Positions 36,736 to 47,700 of a stretch of 64,000 bases of DNA are shown in pieces. Location: assembly GCA_006538405.1 (NCBI GenBank), contig BJKQ01000002.1, positions 2,232,001-2,296,000 on the forward strand. The letters run 5' to 3'. The first letter of the stretch is position 1. Each line of letters opens with the position of its first letter. Source of the DNA: Hansfordia pulvinata. Its lineage: Eukaryota > Ascomycota > Sordariomycetes > Xylariales. The notes below the pieces were generated by a model. The model did not search any database. It was given only the letters and a program-made list of their open reading frames with translations, and was not told the DNA's origin. A program made the translations under genes and the position numbers.

Positions 36736-37312
36736 GGCTCTCTCCTAATCCTGGGTCGCTTCTGTTGCTGTGTTTACATTTGGAGGGGTTTGCTTGGTGT
36801 GCGAACCCGTTGCAGTGGCGTCTTTGCCGCTAGTTAGTGGGTTGATGGACCGGGTTGTTTATACGAGTACTCGCAGCGTAGAGAAGACGTGGGTCCGAGC
36901 CGGCATCAGATGGGAGTTACATGACCACAATGAACGTGCCAGCCGAATTTGACAATTATTCATGCTGGGCCGCCGTTGCTTTCTTTGGCCACCGCAATAG
37001 CGGCTGGGCGACTGGAACACGTGATGCATTCGCCAGTAGACTTGATGTCTTGGAAAAAGTGTTCAGTAGTAGATGAGGAGACGCAGTCTGCTTGACTATA
37101 CCGCTGAGACTTTCGATAATGCCGAGAATGCCAAAGGCTCTTCATCATAAGGCTTTCTCTCTCTTTCTGGGACTCGGTGTAGTTGGATGGACCCGGTGCA
37201 GCCTCGAGACACACATTCTTGCGTGGACAAGCGGCCCAGGCTGTTCTCGCTCGATGTCCCTCAGACTGACCCTGGCTGCCTGCTTCGCACGAGATGTTTG
37301 GCCATCGCGGCT
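36736..37312. other. MTQ2 promoter and downstream flank of the cysteine-rich gene
   Basis: About 580 bases with no gene. It holds TACGAGTACTCG at about 36863-36874, a near-complete palindrome copy in the presumed MTQ2 promoter. Confidence 0.45.
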
Positions 37313-37606
37313 TTACATTACAGCGCATTCGAAACCCCAGTCATCGCGGCATGGCCCGTTGCCCCAGCGGTAGCGTTGCTCGACGTCGACGATCATGCGG
37401 ACCTGATGTCGGTCATATGAGTTGGGCGGCGGCATGCAGCACGCGGGGCACGGCAGACGAATGCGCACCTTCTCCGAGAGCTCGCGCGCGCAGCCGTCCC
37501 TGAACGAGGGGCATGTAGTGAAACCCTGGCCTGGGTAGCATGGCGCCGCGATCTGCATCCAGTGATGTCCGCATTCGCGAGACACGAGGTAGGTCGTCAT
37601 GCACAT
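37313..37606 (-). CDS. Small cysteine-rich conserved-type hypothetical protein
   Basis: An intronless frame of 97 residues begins at the only in-frame ATG, MCMTTYLVSRECGHHW. It contains ten cysteines (about positions 2, 12, 23, 32, 39, 53, 56, 57, 87, 95) and paired histidines. Their spacing (CGHHW...PC...TCPSF, CPACC) looks like a small zinc-binding fold. There is no signal peptide, so a secreted effector is unlikely. It ends GNGPCRDDWGFECAVM. The pattern resembles small ascomycete proteins of unknown function that I have seen with a similar start, but I cannot name a family. The coding call rests on composition and Cys spacing. Confidence 0.55.
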   Translation of the reverse strand: MCMTTYLVSRECGHHWMQIAAPCYPGQGFTTCPSFRDGCARELSEKVRIRLPCPACCMPPPNSYDRHQVRMIVDVEQRYRWGNGPCRDDWGFECAVM

Positions 37607-38382
37607 GGCTGCTCCGCGGACGAGATATAATCTGGAGACTTGATAGTTCTGGGTACTGCCGGTCTTGAGCCCTTGGTCGACGGGGCGACTCTCCAGCAAG
37701 TAGGTCGACGGTTTTGATTTCGCCCGGTCCCGCAGAGTGCCACCCTGAAGCGGGCGATTGGGAGTGCAAGTAGAGGCGATATGTATGAGTATCTTGTAGG
37801 CAGCTAGGCAGGCAGGCAGGCAGTGTGACGATCATGTGAAGTTGTTCTGGGCAATGTTTGGCAGAGTCGATTGGTCTTATCTCGAGGCAACAGAATCCAA
37901 TAGGAAGACGGAGAGAGAGAGAAAGAGAGAGAGACGGAAGATGCCTGGCCAGTACTGGTACGAGATTCAAGCGCAGGTATGCCCTCAGATGTTGCTGAGC
38001 AGTTGGGCGCCTCGTTCGCTCCTGCCACGCCGGTGCAAGAAAGTATCGACGGCAGCGACGGCAGCTACGGCAGCTCGACTGGCCTGGTGCCGGATTTCGG
38101 CTACGTTGGGTCGGGTGTACCTCAACCAGCAGCGAGCATTCAATGCATCCTAGGTACCTACCTACTGGGTGCAAGGGCAGGTGCACCGCCTCCTTGCTCT
38201 GTTCGTCACACAATGCGGAAGGCGTCTACAATGTTATGGACAATGCTGCACTGGTGGCGTGAGCACCGAAGCAGAGCGACCAGGGAACAAGTCGATTGAA
38301 ATGCTTCCATCCTTGTCCGATGGACCTGCCCGAGACCACCCTCCACGGCATTGTGGCCACAGGCAGCCCTACCTTCGTGCCG
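37607..38382. other. Intergenic region between the cysteine-rich gene and YVC1
   Basis: Nearly 780 bases with a GAGA-type run at about 37911-37936 and a TAGGTACCTACCTAC palindrome at about 38152. No supported gene. Confidence 0.45.
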
Positions 38383-41120
38383 CTAGTCCAACTCGCCGGC
38401 CGCGATCACACCTTGCTCGTCCTGCTCGAGAGATCTTTCCTCCTCATTCTCACCGCACATCCTCGACAGCATTTCTTCTATGCGCGACGTCATATCCTCC
38501 AGGTTGTCGAGGCGAATAGACAAGTCCTCCATCTCGGTCGATGAGTTGAGGATTTGGCGTACTTGTTCGGTCAAATCCGACCCGAAGGCCTCCATTGAGT
38601 CCCTTCGACCCGGCGTCCGATGGCCCATGCCCCTGTCCTTTGGTGCTGCTTCCAAACTGCTGGTCGACTTCTTGGTTTCCTGGGACGCCAGCTTTGGTGC
38701 CGGGTTCGGCGGGGTCGGTGCCCCCAGCATGGGCGTGCTGCTCCGCTGCTGCTGCTGCTGCTGCTGAAATTGCTTCCGGATGGCATGCTGCGTGAGATCA
38801 TCGTCGATGGCAATATCGTCCTCCACAGAGTGGGGGGGCGGAATCTCGAAGACGGCCTGAACATCGCCCCGTGTTGTGATCTTCCACCTTTCCCAGAACC
38901 AGGCTTTGGGCTTCTGCTTCTGCTCTGTCGGGTCGTAGGGGAGCCCCGAGTCGGACCACAAGTGGCGCCGTTCCAGAATGGCAATAAGGAGCAGCGTGGG
39001 CAAGTTGATAGCTCGCACGCTGGCCACGTGAATCTTGTGGAACCACCGCGGACTCACGATGAACTTCATCGGCACCAGCACGAACAGCGCCGCAATATTG
39101 AACGGCGGTGGGTAAGAGAAGATGGCGTCGCTCTTGACCCCCTCTAGAGTCAAAACAGCCTTTCGATATGCTATCTCGGCTGTAGCATTCGCAACAATAG
39201 TGCTGAAGGTGTTGGATAGCATCGAGACGAGAATTGTGAGAAACAAGGTGTTACCAAGAAACGCGAAGGTGACCATCAGAATGGGCCCAAGAAGCCTATC
39301 AAGGAATGGTCAGTAAAAAGCGTGCTTGCTAATCGAATTTTGCCACAATTAATCTTGCAATCTAGCTTACCAGTGAAAGTTGACCTGCCATTGTGGAAGG
39401 AGAGTGTAAGCAGACTGAGCTCTTCGGATTGGGGATGGCCAGGAGACTCACCGATTTCTGTATGCCGGTCGCGTCCAGGCCGAACCATATCCACAACATC
39501 CACTTGCCGATGGAGCTGTCGGATTTTAGCAGTAGGAAACGACGACTGGGTCAGGCTACTTACATGAAGTTATGTCTTCCCTCGGCGAGCCACACCATTG
39601 ACAGCAAAAATCCACAAAAGGACCTGCAAAGCTATCAGTCTCAACACCCTCGAATCTTCGGGGCACGGGCAAGGACTGGGTCAGCTTACCATGCTGCAAG
39701 CAAAGTCAACAGTGCAAAGTCTGCCATCATGGAGCGAAGTGACAGGAACAGAATGTTATCTGAGAAAAGATTGAAGGCCAGTCTCGGAACCAGGAATGGT
39801 GCCCCGATGGCGAGCACATCGACCGCTTGTTGTCCGATGTCAATTTGACCAGTTCTCCAACCGTGTATTCTCAGAATAAGGTATACCCAGTACACAACAG
39901 CGAACATGACGTCGAGGAAACTCCAGAGGTTCTGGGAATAGACGTTCCTAGCGGAAGTAAGTAAGTGGATGATCTGGGCGTTTCTTGGAGTTACCCACCA
40001 TCCGTGCTCTAGATTTGTCGCAAACTGCTCAAGAACCCAACCAAAGGCATACACCGAAAAGGCGACTTCGTAGATACTGAACTCGGTTGGGTCGCGCTCG
40101 ACCATGAAGAGCAGATACAAGAAGAGAAGAATGACGAATTGGACAAGCTCGAGGATATTCCTCGTCCGTGGTACAACTAATCTGTACTGGTCCAGGACGG
40201 GCGCATTCCGCGGGTTGTAAAGCGAGATAGGTTTCTGCTTGTACCGATCCGGGATCATATCTAAGAAGGTCGATGGTGTGTATATCACCTGACCGACATA
40301 GATGGCATTGATTCTGTGCAGGTCAGATCCATGGTCATTACGATGCAGCACCTTTGAGCGAACGTACACTTTTTGGCAATGCGTAGAGCCCAAGAAGTAC
40401 TTGGCCTCGCTCAAGATGGCCACCTCGAGGGCGGGCAGAGTCCGTGGATAGTTCCACGCCGAAGCCATCTTGGCTTCGTTTCGGACTTCCGCGGGGGCAT
40501 TCTGGAAAGGCTCGAAGCCAGCAACCAGAATGTTTGCAAGCAGAAGCAGTCCCTGGGGGCCCGGATTGTCGTCACCAAAACGACGGAGAATCCGAGTAGC
40601 AACCACCTCGCAGAGGATGGCACGGCTGTAGTTCACATTCTGGCGGTTGGTCATGTGTTCCTGCTCGTGAATGAACTGAGATCGGTTGACGAGAAGACAA
40701 TAGACTGAAGAACGGTCAGCGGACAGCTTGCTGCGCGTAGCCTGCCTGTCGGTAGCTTCTGCAGGGAAACGGCGATGAAGCCGCGACGGTCTCGGCGATG
40801 CCAGACTGGGTCGGCCCACCTATTGAGATGTCGTCGAGCTCATAGAGCTTATCGACAAGAGGGCGAACAACGGAGATATTCAGACGCAGGTCACGCAATT
40901 GCTCGAAAGTAAGATAGTCTTCCACAATTGATGTGACGTCGCGTCGTATCCTGTGGATATTGGTGTAGACGGGCAAATGTGAGTGCGCATTGGAGGCGCA
41001 GCTGAAGAAGGGTTCATCTTCCATGGAGTGGCTGAAGACGGCGCGGCTGAGCAAAGGTCGGCGCTCAGATTCGTTGGCAGGCTCGCGCACACGGATGCGC
41101 CTTGTTGCGCGATCCGACAT
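38383..41120 (-). CDS. YVC1: Vacuolar TRP-type calcium channel Yvc1
   Basis: This is a vacuolar-membrane cation channel that releases stored calcium on osmotic or mechanical stimulus. I read eight exons: 40820-41120, 40368-40704, 39999-40313, 39690-39947, 39564-39623, 39452-39515, 39371-39384 and 38383-39295 (753 residues). Spliced text matches the family: DISIVYCLLVNRSQF, QKVINAIYVGQVIYTP, EHGWNVYSQNLWSFLDV, ISIGKWMLWIWFGLDATGIQ, and then VNFHWLLGPILMVTFAFLG across a 14-base exon. Several hydrophobic segments follow LELVQFVILLFLYLLFMV, including the pore-helix region. The C-terminal cytosolic tail has a seven-Gln run after RKQF and a coiled-coil-like LSIRLDNLEDMTSRIEEML. Introns of 54 and 51 bases are in frame and lack stops, so retained forms would stay open. 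It is divergent from LCL3. Confidence 0.9.
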
Positions 41121-42406
41121 ATCGGCGAGCTGCAGGCTGAGGCCAGAACGAACTGCAGGGTGAAGGCACTTGGTGGGGGGTATGCGGCGCGTGCAGGCCG
41201 ATCGATGCGCGAACTGAGCAAGGATAGGTAGCGAGCGAAACTGGCAGCTGACGGAACCAGATGCACGCGCGCTGATAGACCGGCCGAGATGCGGTTCGAC
41301 TCGTTGGCGACGATGGCGAATGGGCTCGGCAGCAGCAGAGAGCACAGGCGTTCGCAGCTCGCCTTGGGCTCGCCAGCAAGCTACTCGTACTCCCACGGTG
41401 GACGGTGTGGTTCGCGCGATCGCGATAAGCGGCAGGCCGATGGGGCGCAGGGCTGCAGTGAAAAGAGGATGGACTGCTCGATGACGGCCAAGAGAGCGGT
41501 AGCGAGACGGGTGAGCAGGTAGGTGTACGGGTATGTATCGGTCCAATCTATCCGCAAGGGAGCCCAGCTAGGCATGAAGCATCCTTCGACGCTCAGCCTG
41601 GACCAGCTTCGCTTGGCGGGACGCGTGTGAGAAGAAGCAGCTTCTGTCTGCCGGGCAAGCAGCGGCCGATGCAGGGCAGATCAGAGCGAGGTTGTTTTAC
41701 CTACCGTCGGACATGTGGAAATGTCTCGATGCGCACCATCAAGAACCGAAGGGGCAAAACAGCCTTTCCGCCAGTGAAGCAACCATGCGCACCAGACGCA
41801 GCTTCCCACTCGAAGCAAGCCTCGCCTGTCTCCAGAGCGGGTCCATCTTTCGTCATAAATCTATCCATATGTCAGCCATGGATGCACCTCTCGCCAGTGG
41901 AAAGTCTGGTGCCTCGTCGCTGGTGCTCGTACCTACGGTACATGTACCTGCCTACAGTTTTGGGCGATCTGATCATGTAGTGGCGACACGGCTTCAGCTC
42001 TCCCTGAAACCTGTTGATGAGGCGCTTCCCTGCATTCTGCGAGTAGGTATACATACTTTAACGCAGCAGCCGTACACGGGCTACGAGTATCTACAAGAAG
42101 GTACATGCGTTGGGGCGATAAGACCCGGAGCCGCTCACCTAGTGCCCCGATAAGCATCAAAGGTGCAGGGTGGCGTTGCCCGCCCGACGAGACGCATCGC
42201 GCACCCAATGCCGAGGTGTGAACTGCGACCTTGTTCGTGAGGCTCTACCCGTACCATCAAGATTACGACGCCAACCGCGACGACACGTCCAAGTTCAATT
42301 GCCTCCTCCCACGTAGGCAGCTTCGTCTACCACCTCACGATATTACCGACCTCGAATATCCCTCTGCCGCCTGCCTCGATTCACTGCGTCCGTTGGCGCC
42401 CCTGCA
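41121..42406. promoter_or_regulatory. Divergent YVC1/LCL3 intergenic promoter region
   Basis: About 1.3 kb separates the two start codons. It carries palindrome half-sites at about 41380 and 42081. No further gene is supported. The stretch 41130-41560 is open on the minus strand but lacks domain-like text and is likely YVC1 leader. Confidence 0.5.
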
Positions 42407-43289
42407 ATGCCATGGCCATGGCCCTTCGGGTCTGGCTCCATATCTCCCCCCGCCTCCAGCCCCGTCGCTGCGCCCTCCAAAGATGACAAGGCTTCGAAAC
42501 ACCCAGTCTCGTGGTCCGAGAGCCTGAACGCCACCGACTGGGAGCACTACAAGGATCCCAGGAACTGGATACAAACCCTTCTCGTCACCACCACCGTCGT
42601 CGCCTCCCTCCAAATCTACAGATCCCATCTCCGCCGCATTCCGGGCGCCGTCCACGTCCAGTCCAGCTACTTCAGGCGGCGGACGCTATTCGGCAAGGTC
42701 ACCAGCGTCGGCGATGGTGATGGCTTCCATCTCTTCCACACTCCCGGAGGCAGGATGGCCGGTTGGGGCTGGCTTCGTTCCGTGCCCACCAAGAGGACGG
42801 ACCTCAAGAACAAGACGGTATGGACTAACTCGTTCGCTTTCTAGAAGCGCTTTCTGATAGACTGTACAGATATCCATAAGACTTGCCGGCATCGACGCGC
42901 CAGAGTGCTCACATTTCGGCCGTCCAGCTCAGCCTTTCAGCGGCGAGGCCCTGACCTGGCTCACCAACTTTGTCCTCGGCCGCAGAGTAAGGGCCAAGAT
43001 TCACAAGAAAGATCAGTACGACCGCATCGTGGCGACAGTCTACGTGCGGAGGTTTCTCCTCCGCCGCGACGTCGGCTTGGAAATGCTGAAGAAGGGTCTG
43101 GCCACGACGTACGAGGCAAAGACTGGGGCTGAGTTCGGAGGCCTCGAGGAGAAGTATAAGGCGGCCGAAGCCAAGGCTAAGGCGAAAAGGCGTGGAATGT
43201 GGGCGGGCAAGCCCAAAGACTTTGAGAGCCCTCGTGACTACAAGACGCGCATGAACGCGGCTGAGTCACAAAACAAACCTGAAGCTTGA
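42407..43289 (+). CDS. LCL3: Probable endonuclease Lcl3 (mitochondrial membrane, SNase domain)
   Basis: This is a thermonuclease-like membrane protein of fungi. I read join(42407..42817, 42870..43289), 276 residues, with donor GTATGG and acceptor TGTACAG. One transmembrane segment lies at about 54-70 ([18 protein letters not shown]). The staphylococcal-nuclease domain follows from about 95: [22 protein letters not shown], then [22 protein letters not shown] and [25 protein letters not shown] and the basic end [10 protein letters not shown]. Candidate active-site residues are Arg 141, Glu 149 and Arg 189. All key blocks are present, so it should be active. In yeast, loss affects chronological life span; no such inference is possible here. 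Confidence 0.92.
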
Positions 43290-45600
43290 GATTGCCCGGC
43301 ACGGGCATCACAGATATCCAGCGACGGGAATGCTCCTGCGCCCTCACTCGTCATATAGCAGATGTTGGGCGACGGCGTTGATGCGGGTGAGGTCTGCCTG
43401 CGCCACAAGACACGGCTGCTGAGGACACAGGCATCGCGCATCGTCACGCCCCTCCCATAATGGAGCAAGTATCTGGGTAGTGAGCACCTGCATACGACCA
43501 AGAGGATGCCACGGTCGCGCCAGCTCGACTTTCTTTGGCACATACGTGCAGGTGCGGCTTCATGTCAAGTACCTGGGGGATACTGTAATCAAGCACCGAG
43601 GTGACATACGCTGTGTCGCGTCGCGATTTGGTTGAGGAAGATGGGCCACGTCGGTTTCCAGCTCGGCTTTCGGCCCCTTGAGAATTCGGTGATTCAGTGC
43701 AGAGTGGAAGTGGAATGTCAAAGAAACAGTTCCGACTGCTCTATCGAGGGAGAGCCACTGGACTCGACCCGCCCGTTTTGTCGTCGCATCCTCTCACGGG
43801 CCCCGCAGGCTTTGTCCCAGAAGTGCTTTATTTGCATGCTCTTTCCAACAATTGATTACAATGGTCTTGTCCGTGGCCATTTGATGCTGCGACCTGGACA
43901 GCACTGGGTGGCTAGGCGACTACCAGTACACGTACGCACCCATGACGGATCCTCGTGGGAGCATCTAGGTTTGTTTATTCCTGGAACCCTCCGCGCCTCG
44001 GCAGCGCGGCGAATCAGGCCCCTGCGATGAGGCAAAATGACCGCCGGGCCAGGAGAAAAGCTACCTACGGACCGGGACAGCCGGCCCAGCCATGTGGTGC
44101 TGAGCAAAGGACTCGTACGGTGATCAGTGGGTGCCGTAGGGCTTGGCACTATAACGGCTTCCCGACCATCCCTTACCACTTGCATGACAGTGGGACGTGC
44201 AAGCATTGCTGTCAGCCAGGCACAGACAGTCCCTTACCTTAGGCACCCGTAGCACGAAAAGCAGTGCTCAACGTCAGTGTACGAATCCACGAATACTCAT
44301 CACTCAGTTGCGCTGCACGGATGGAGAGTTCGGACGACGGTCTGGCCAGGTTGCCATGCCTGGGCCGGCACGCAATGGATGGTGGCGAATGTGTCAACTA
44401 TATCGCAGGGTGCAGGTCGCCTTGGCGCATTTGTCTGCTGCTCTGCCAGCTTCATGCATACGAGTAGGTACGTACGGATTGGTGGTGACGAGAACCCCCT
44501 CCCCCCGGAATATGAGAGTACCTGACTGGGCCTTGGGGGCCTATCTAGTAGGTCATGCTGCGTGCTAATAATAATCATAATCGACTGGGCTTGGGCTGGA
44601 CACTTCTGTACATGGTGGTCTGTACTCGTGCACCCATTCTTTGGGGGATTCGCTTTAGGTCCCACTCACATTCTACGAGTACGCGTATTACTTGAGTACT
44701 CGTACTCGTGCACGAGGTTGATTGATGCAGCTTCGGGCGGGCATGGCCCTGTGCATCGATGCGTTCTATTCCCACGGCCCAGAACCAAGGTTCCCTGGTT
44801 CCCCCCGACACTCCCTGAAAACCGCCCTGAGGATTGGGAGATCGAGGTCCCTGATAGTGGGATACATGTAGGGGCACGAGACGAGAGCAGGAAGGCAATT
44901 CCAAGTGACGCAACGTCAGAGGACCATATGGACCTCGAAAGACGGCAGGAATACCCGTAGCAAATCGACGGTCCAGCTTGAACTATATGTACGCTTCCAG
45001 CACAGCATGGCTTCGAGTAGTTGCACGGCTAGGTATCCGTACTCTTGATGTCCCAACCAACCGTGCCAACGTGTGCATGCGTGTGCGTGTGCGTGTGCCC
45101 CTGAGTCTGGTGATGAGTCGGTTCCAGTCCGGCTCATCGCACCGCTACTCGTAGTCCAGGCACGCGTGGGGCGCGATGGGGCGCGATGGACAGGCACGGA
45201 GCCAGGGATTGGATCCAACCAGGCGTGCCAGGGCACTCGGTGGTCTGATGAAATCCGGACCACCACTGATCACTTCGCTTCCCTACCGTCCCTGGGAGTG
45301 CAGATTGGCCACTGGAGTAGGTACTCGCGCCTAGATAGATACCCACGTACCTAGTCGTATACGACAGCCGGTACTCGTACGAGTACTCGTAGTCGTAGGT
45401 AGGCGTACGGGAAACGACCACGATGACGGAGGAGGAGGAGGAGGAGGAGGAGGCGCACATGGAGAGAATAGGTAGGTGGTAGGTACCTGGTAGGTGGCAC
45501 GAGTGCTGCTCGTACCCCATTCCCAAGTGAGGAGTGGAGGGGAGAGGTGCGAGTACCTTAGGTACTCGGCTGCTCCAGCCTACAATGGATGTACGCGTAG
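43290..45600. other. Intergenic region downstream of LCL3
   Basis: About 2.3 kb without a supported gene. It includes the LCL3 3' end, several palindrome members, notably the 20-base TACTCGTACGAGTACTCGTA at 45372-45391, and a GGA run near 45429-45452. Confidence 0.5.
45372..45391. repeat. 20-bp extended palindrome
   Basis: TACTCGTACGAGTACTCGTA has three half-sites in alternating orientation: two overlapping perfect palindromes of the dispersed family. Confidence 0.9.
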
Positions 45601-47700
45601 GGCCTCCGGACTAACCGGTACCCAGCCCCTCCAGTGAAGTGCTGGACCGGGCTATTCCTGTTCCTGGGCTCCCGTCCCGACCTCCAGGGCTGCCGGCCGG
45701 TCGCTGTCGGCCAATTAGCAGACTGTCGACGGCAGAGTGCGTGGAAACCTTCTCATCGTCACCTTTCTTCCCGTCTGAAACTTGACGGCCACAGCAACCG
45801 ACAAGAGACGTCTCATCTCGGTCTGCACTGCTGTCGTACTGAGTTCGACGCCCACGCTCTCTTTGGCTCCGCCACTTATTCACTCTCTTGTTGTGTTATT
45901 TCCCTTCTTTTTCCAGCCCCTCGAAGCCGTCGCTCGATCCCGCTCCTCGGCAGCTCATTCGCCGTCCACCTCATCGCCATTCGTTCGCTCACCTGATTCG
46001 ACAGCACAGCTGCATCAAGCCGGCTTTGCCAACTCTTCAATCGATACACTGATCCCTTCTTTCCCGCTTTGTTCTTTTTCGACTACCGTTTCCGGCTCGC
46101 CACCTCGCGCGCTTGTCCAACCTCGCCGGACGCAAAAACCGGCTGGTATCGCTCATCGTGCGGTCGCGCCGTGGTCAGACAACTGTTGCAACCCGACCGG
46201 GCTCATTTCGCGCCACTTGCATCGCGTGCCACCTCACCTGGCCCCGTTGCTACGAGTACCTACGCGCACCAACCACGGCTCAGAGTCAATTCAGGTAAGC
46301 CAGTTTGTCTTCTTGATTCACCGACGCTCGCCACCACCCGAAGAGAGGGGGGAACCACGACTACGAACGGCGACCGCCATCACCCAGGCCACGACGACGG
46401 CCCCAGCCCTCGGTCATCCCTGGCACACCTGGGTCTGCACCGGTTCTCCTTGCAGTGGGTTATTCGAAAGGGGGGACCCGCTCTGAGGAGGGCTGGCTAG
46501 GCCTGGCCTGGACCTGGACCGCGTCCGTCTCGTGTTTCTCGCCTGAGGCGACGTGACCCAGCGAGTACGAGTACAGCATGGGTGCAGGCAGAGACGACCG
46601 CACTGGAGCACACTGGAAGACCGACAGCGCACCGCATGGGGGGGCACACGGAGCCGACCACCAGCCAAGGGCAGGGCACTACGGGGGAAGGCAGCACGCA
46701 TACCCGATTCGACAGGGGGCGTGTCCCTCAGGAGCCCGCCTGGCCCAGCACCAGTCCCTCTGTTGTGTGTGTGTCCGCCGGGTGCATCGGTGCAACGCCC
46801 TCAAACTGCGCAACTGGAGCACGAGCGCTGCCGTCATCTCATTTAAATCTTCTGCGCTAGCCTTGAGCAGGCTAGATCGTGTCGTAACCGTCGCTGACCT
46901 CGGCCCTTCCAGGACTAGCTCGCTTCCTCGCACTGCGCCCTTGACGGCCGAGCCTTTTGCGTCTCGCAGGCAGCCCACCCAAACCCCTGCTCAGACCGCG
47001 CCTCCAGGTACGTCCCTGCACAGGTACTTGTTTCACCAGGAACCCACCAAGAAGATACCCCGCCTCCTGTTGTTACCTGGGTACCGGTCTGCCTCCTCCC
47101 TACCGAGAGCACCTCCCTTTCGCTTCACTGCACCGTACACCGTCTGCTGCTGCGGGACCACCAGCTCGTATTGAACCTAACGTCCCTTTGTACAGCGCAG
47201 CAGAGCGACGCAAGCACCACGCGGCACCACCAGGTACGCCGTGCTGCACCGCACCGCCTCGCTTCCCTTGCGGGCCCCATTTCGAATTACAGATTCAACC
47301 CTCCAAATATCCTCACCTCGACTCTCTCCCTCGCCAGCAGTCTCCCTACAGACTCCAGCCCCCCGCTCGAAGCGGCTGCGACTCGAAGAAACACCTGTCA
47401 CAACAAGGATCGAACGAGGACTCACGACAGCATTTCCAGCAACATCGAAGACGGTCGAATCTGCGGTAGCCCGCAAGCCTGCCTGCGCGCGACCACGCGA
47501 TTCTCGCGAAACCATCGTCAATCGCAGCGCGGCTTTGGACATGGATTCTAGATGACCTCGCGACCCTGCAAGCTGCCAATGAACTCTTGCTGAGATCTGG
47601 AACTTCCGACACGCCCGCCTAGGTCCGGCCTTGCCCATCTACTCGGCCGGGGCATCAATTGACGACTGCACCGCCGCCTCGGTCACTTCTCACAGCAGTC
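45601..47700 (+). promoter_or_regulatory. Long presumptive promoter and leader region of RAX2
   Basis: About 2 kb upstream of RAX2 is pyrimidine-rich and contains many short upstream ATG frames but no domain-bearing protein. Possible 5' leader introns are suggested by donor-like words at about 46293 (GTAAGC), 47007 (GTACGT) and 47233 (GTACGC). RNA evidence would be needed to place the transcript start. Confidence 0.4.

Noticed and set aside
47659..47700. RAX2 extension upstream to 47659
   Set aside because: It begins at TTG; the first in-frame ATG is 47701, directly before the signal sequence.
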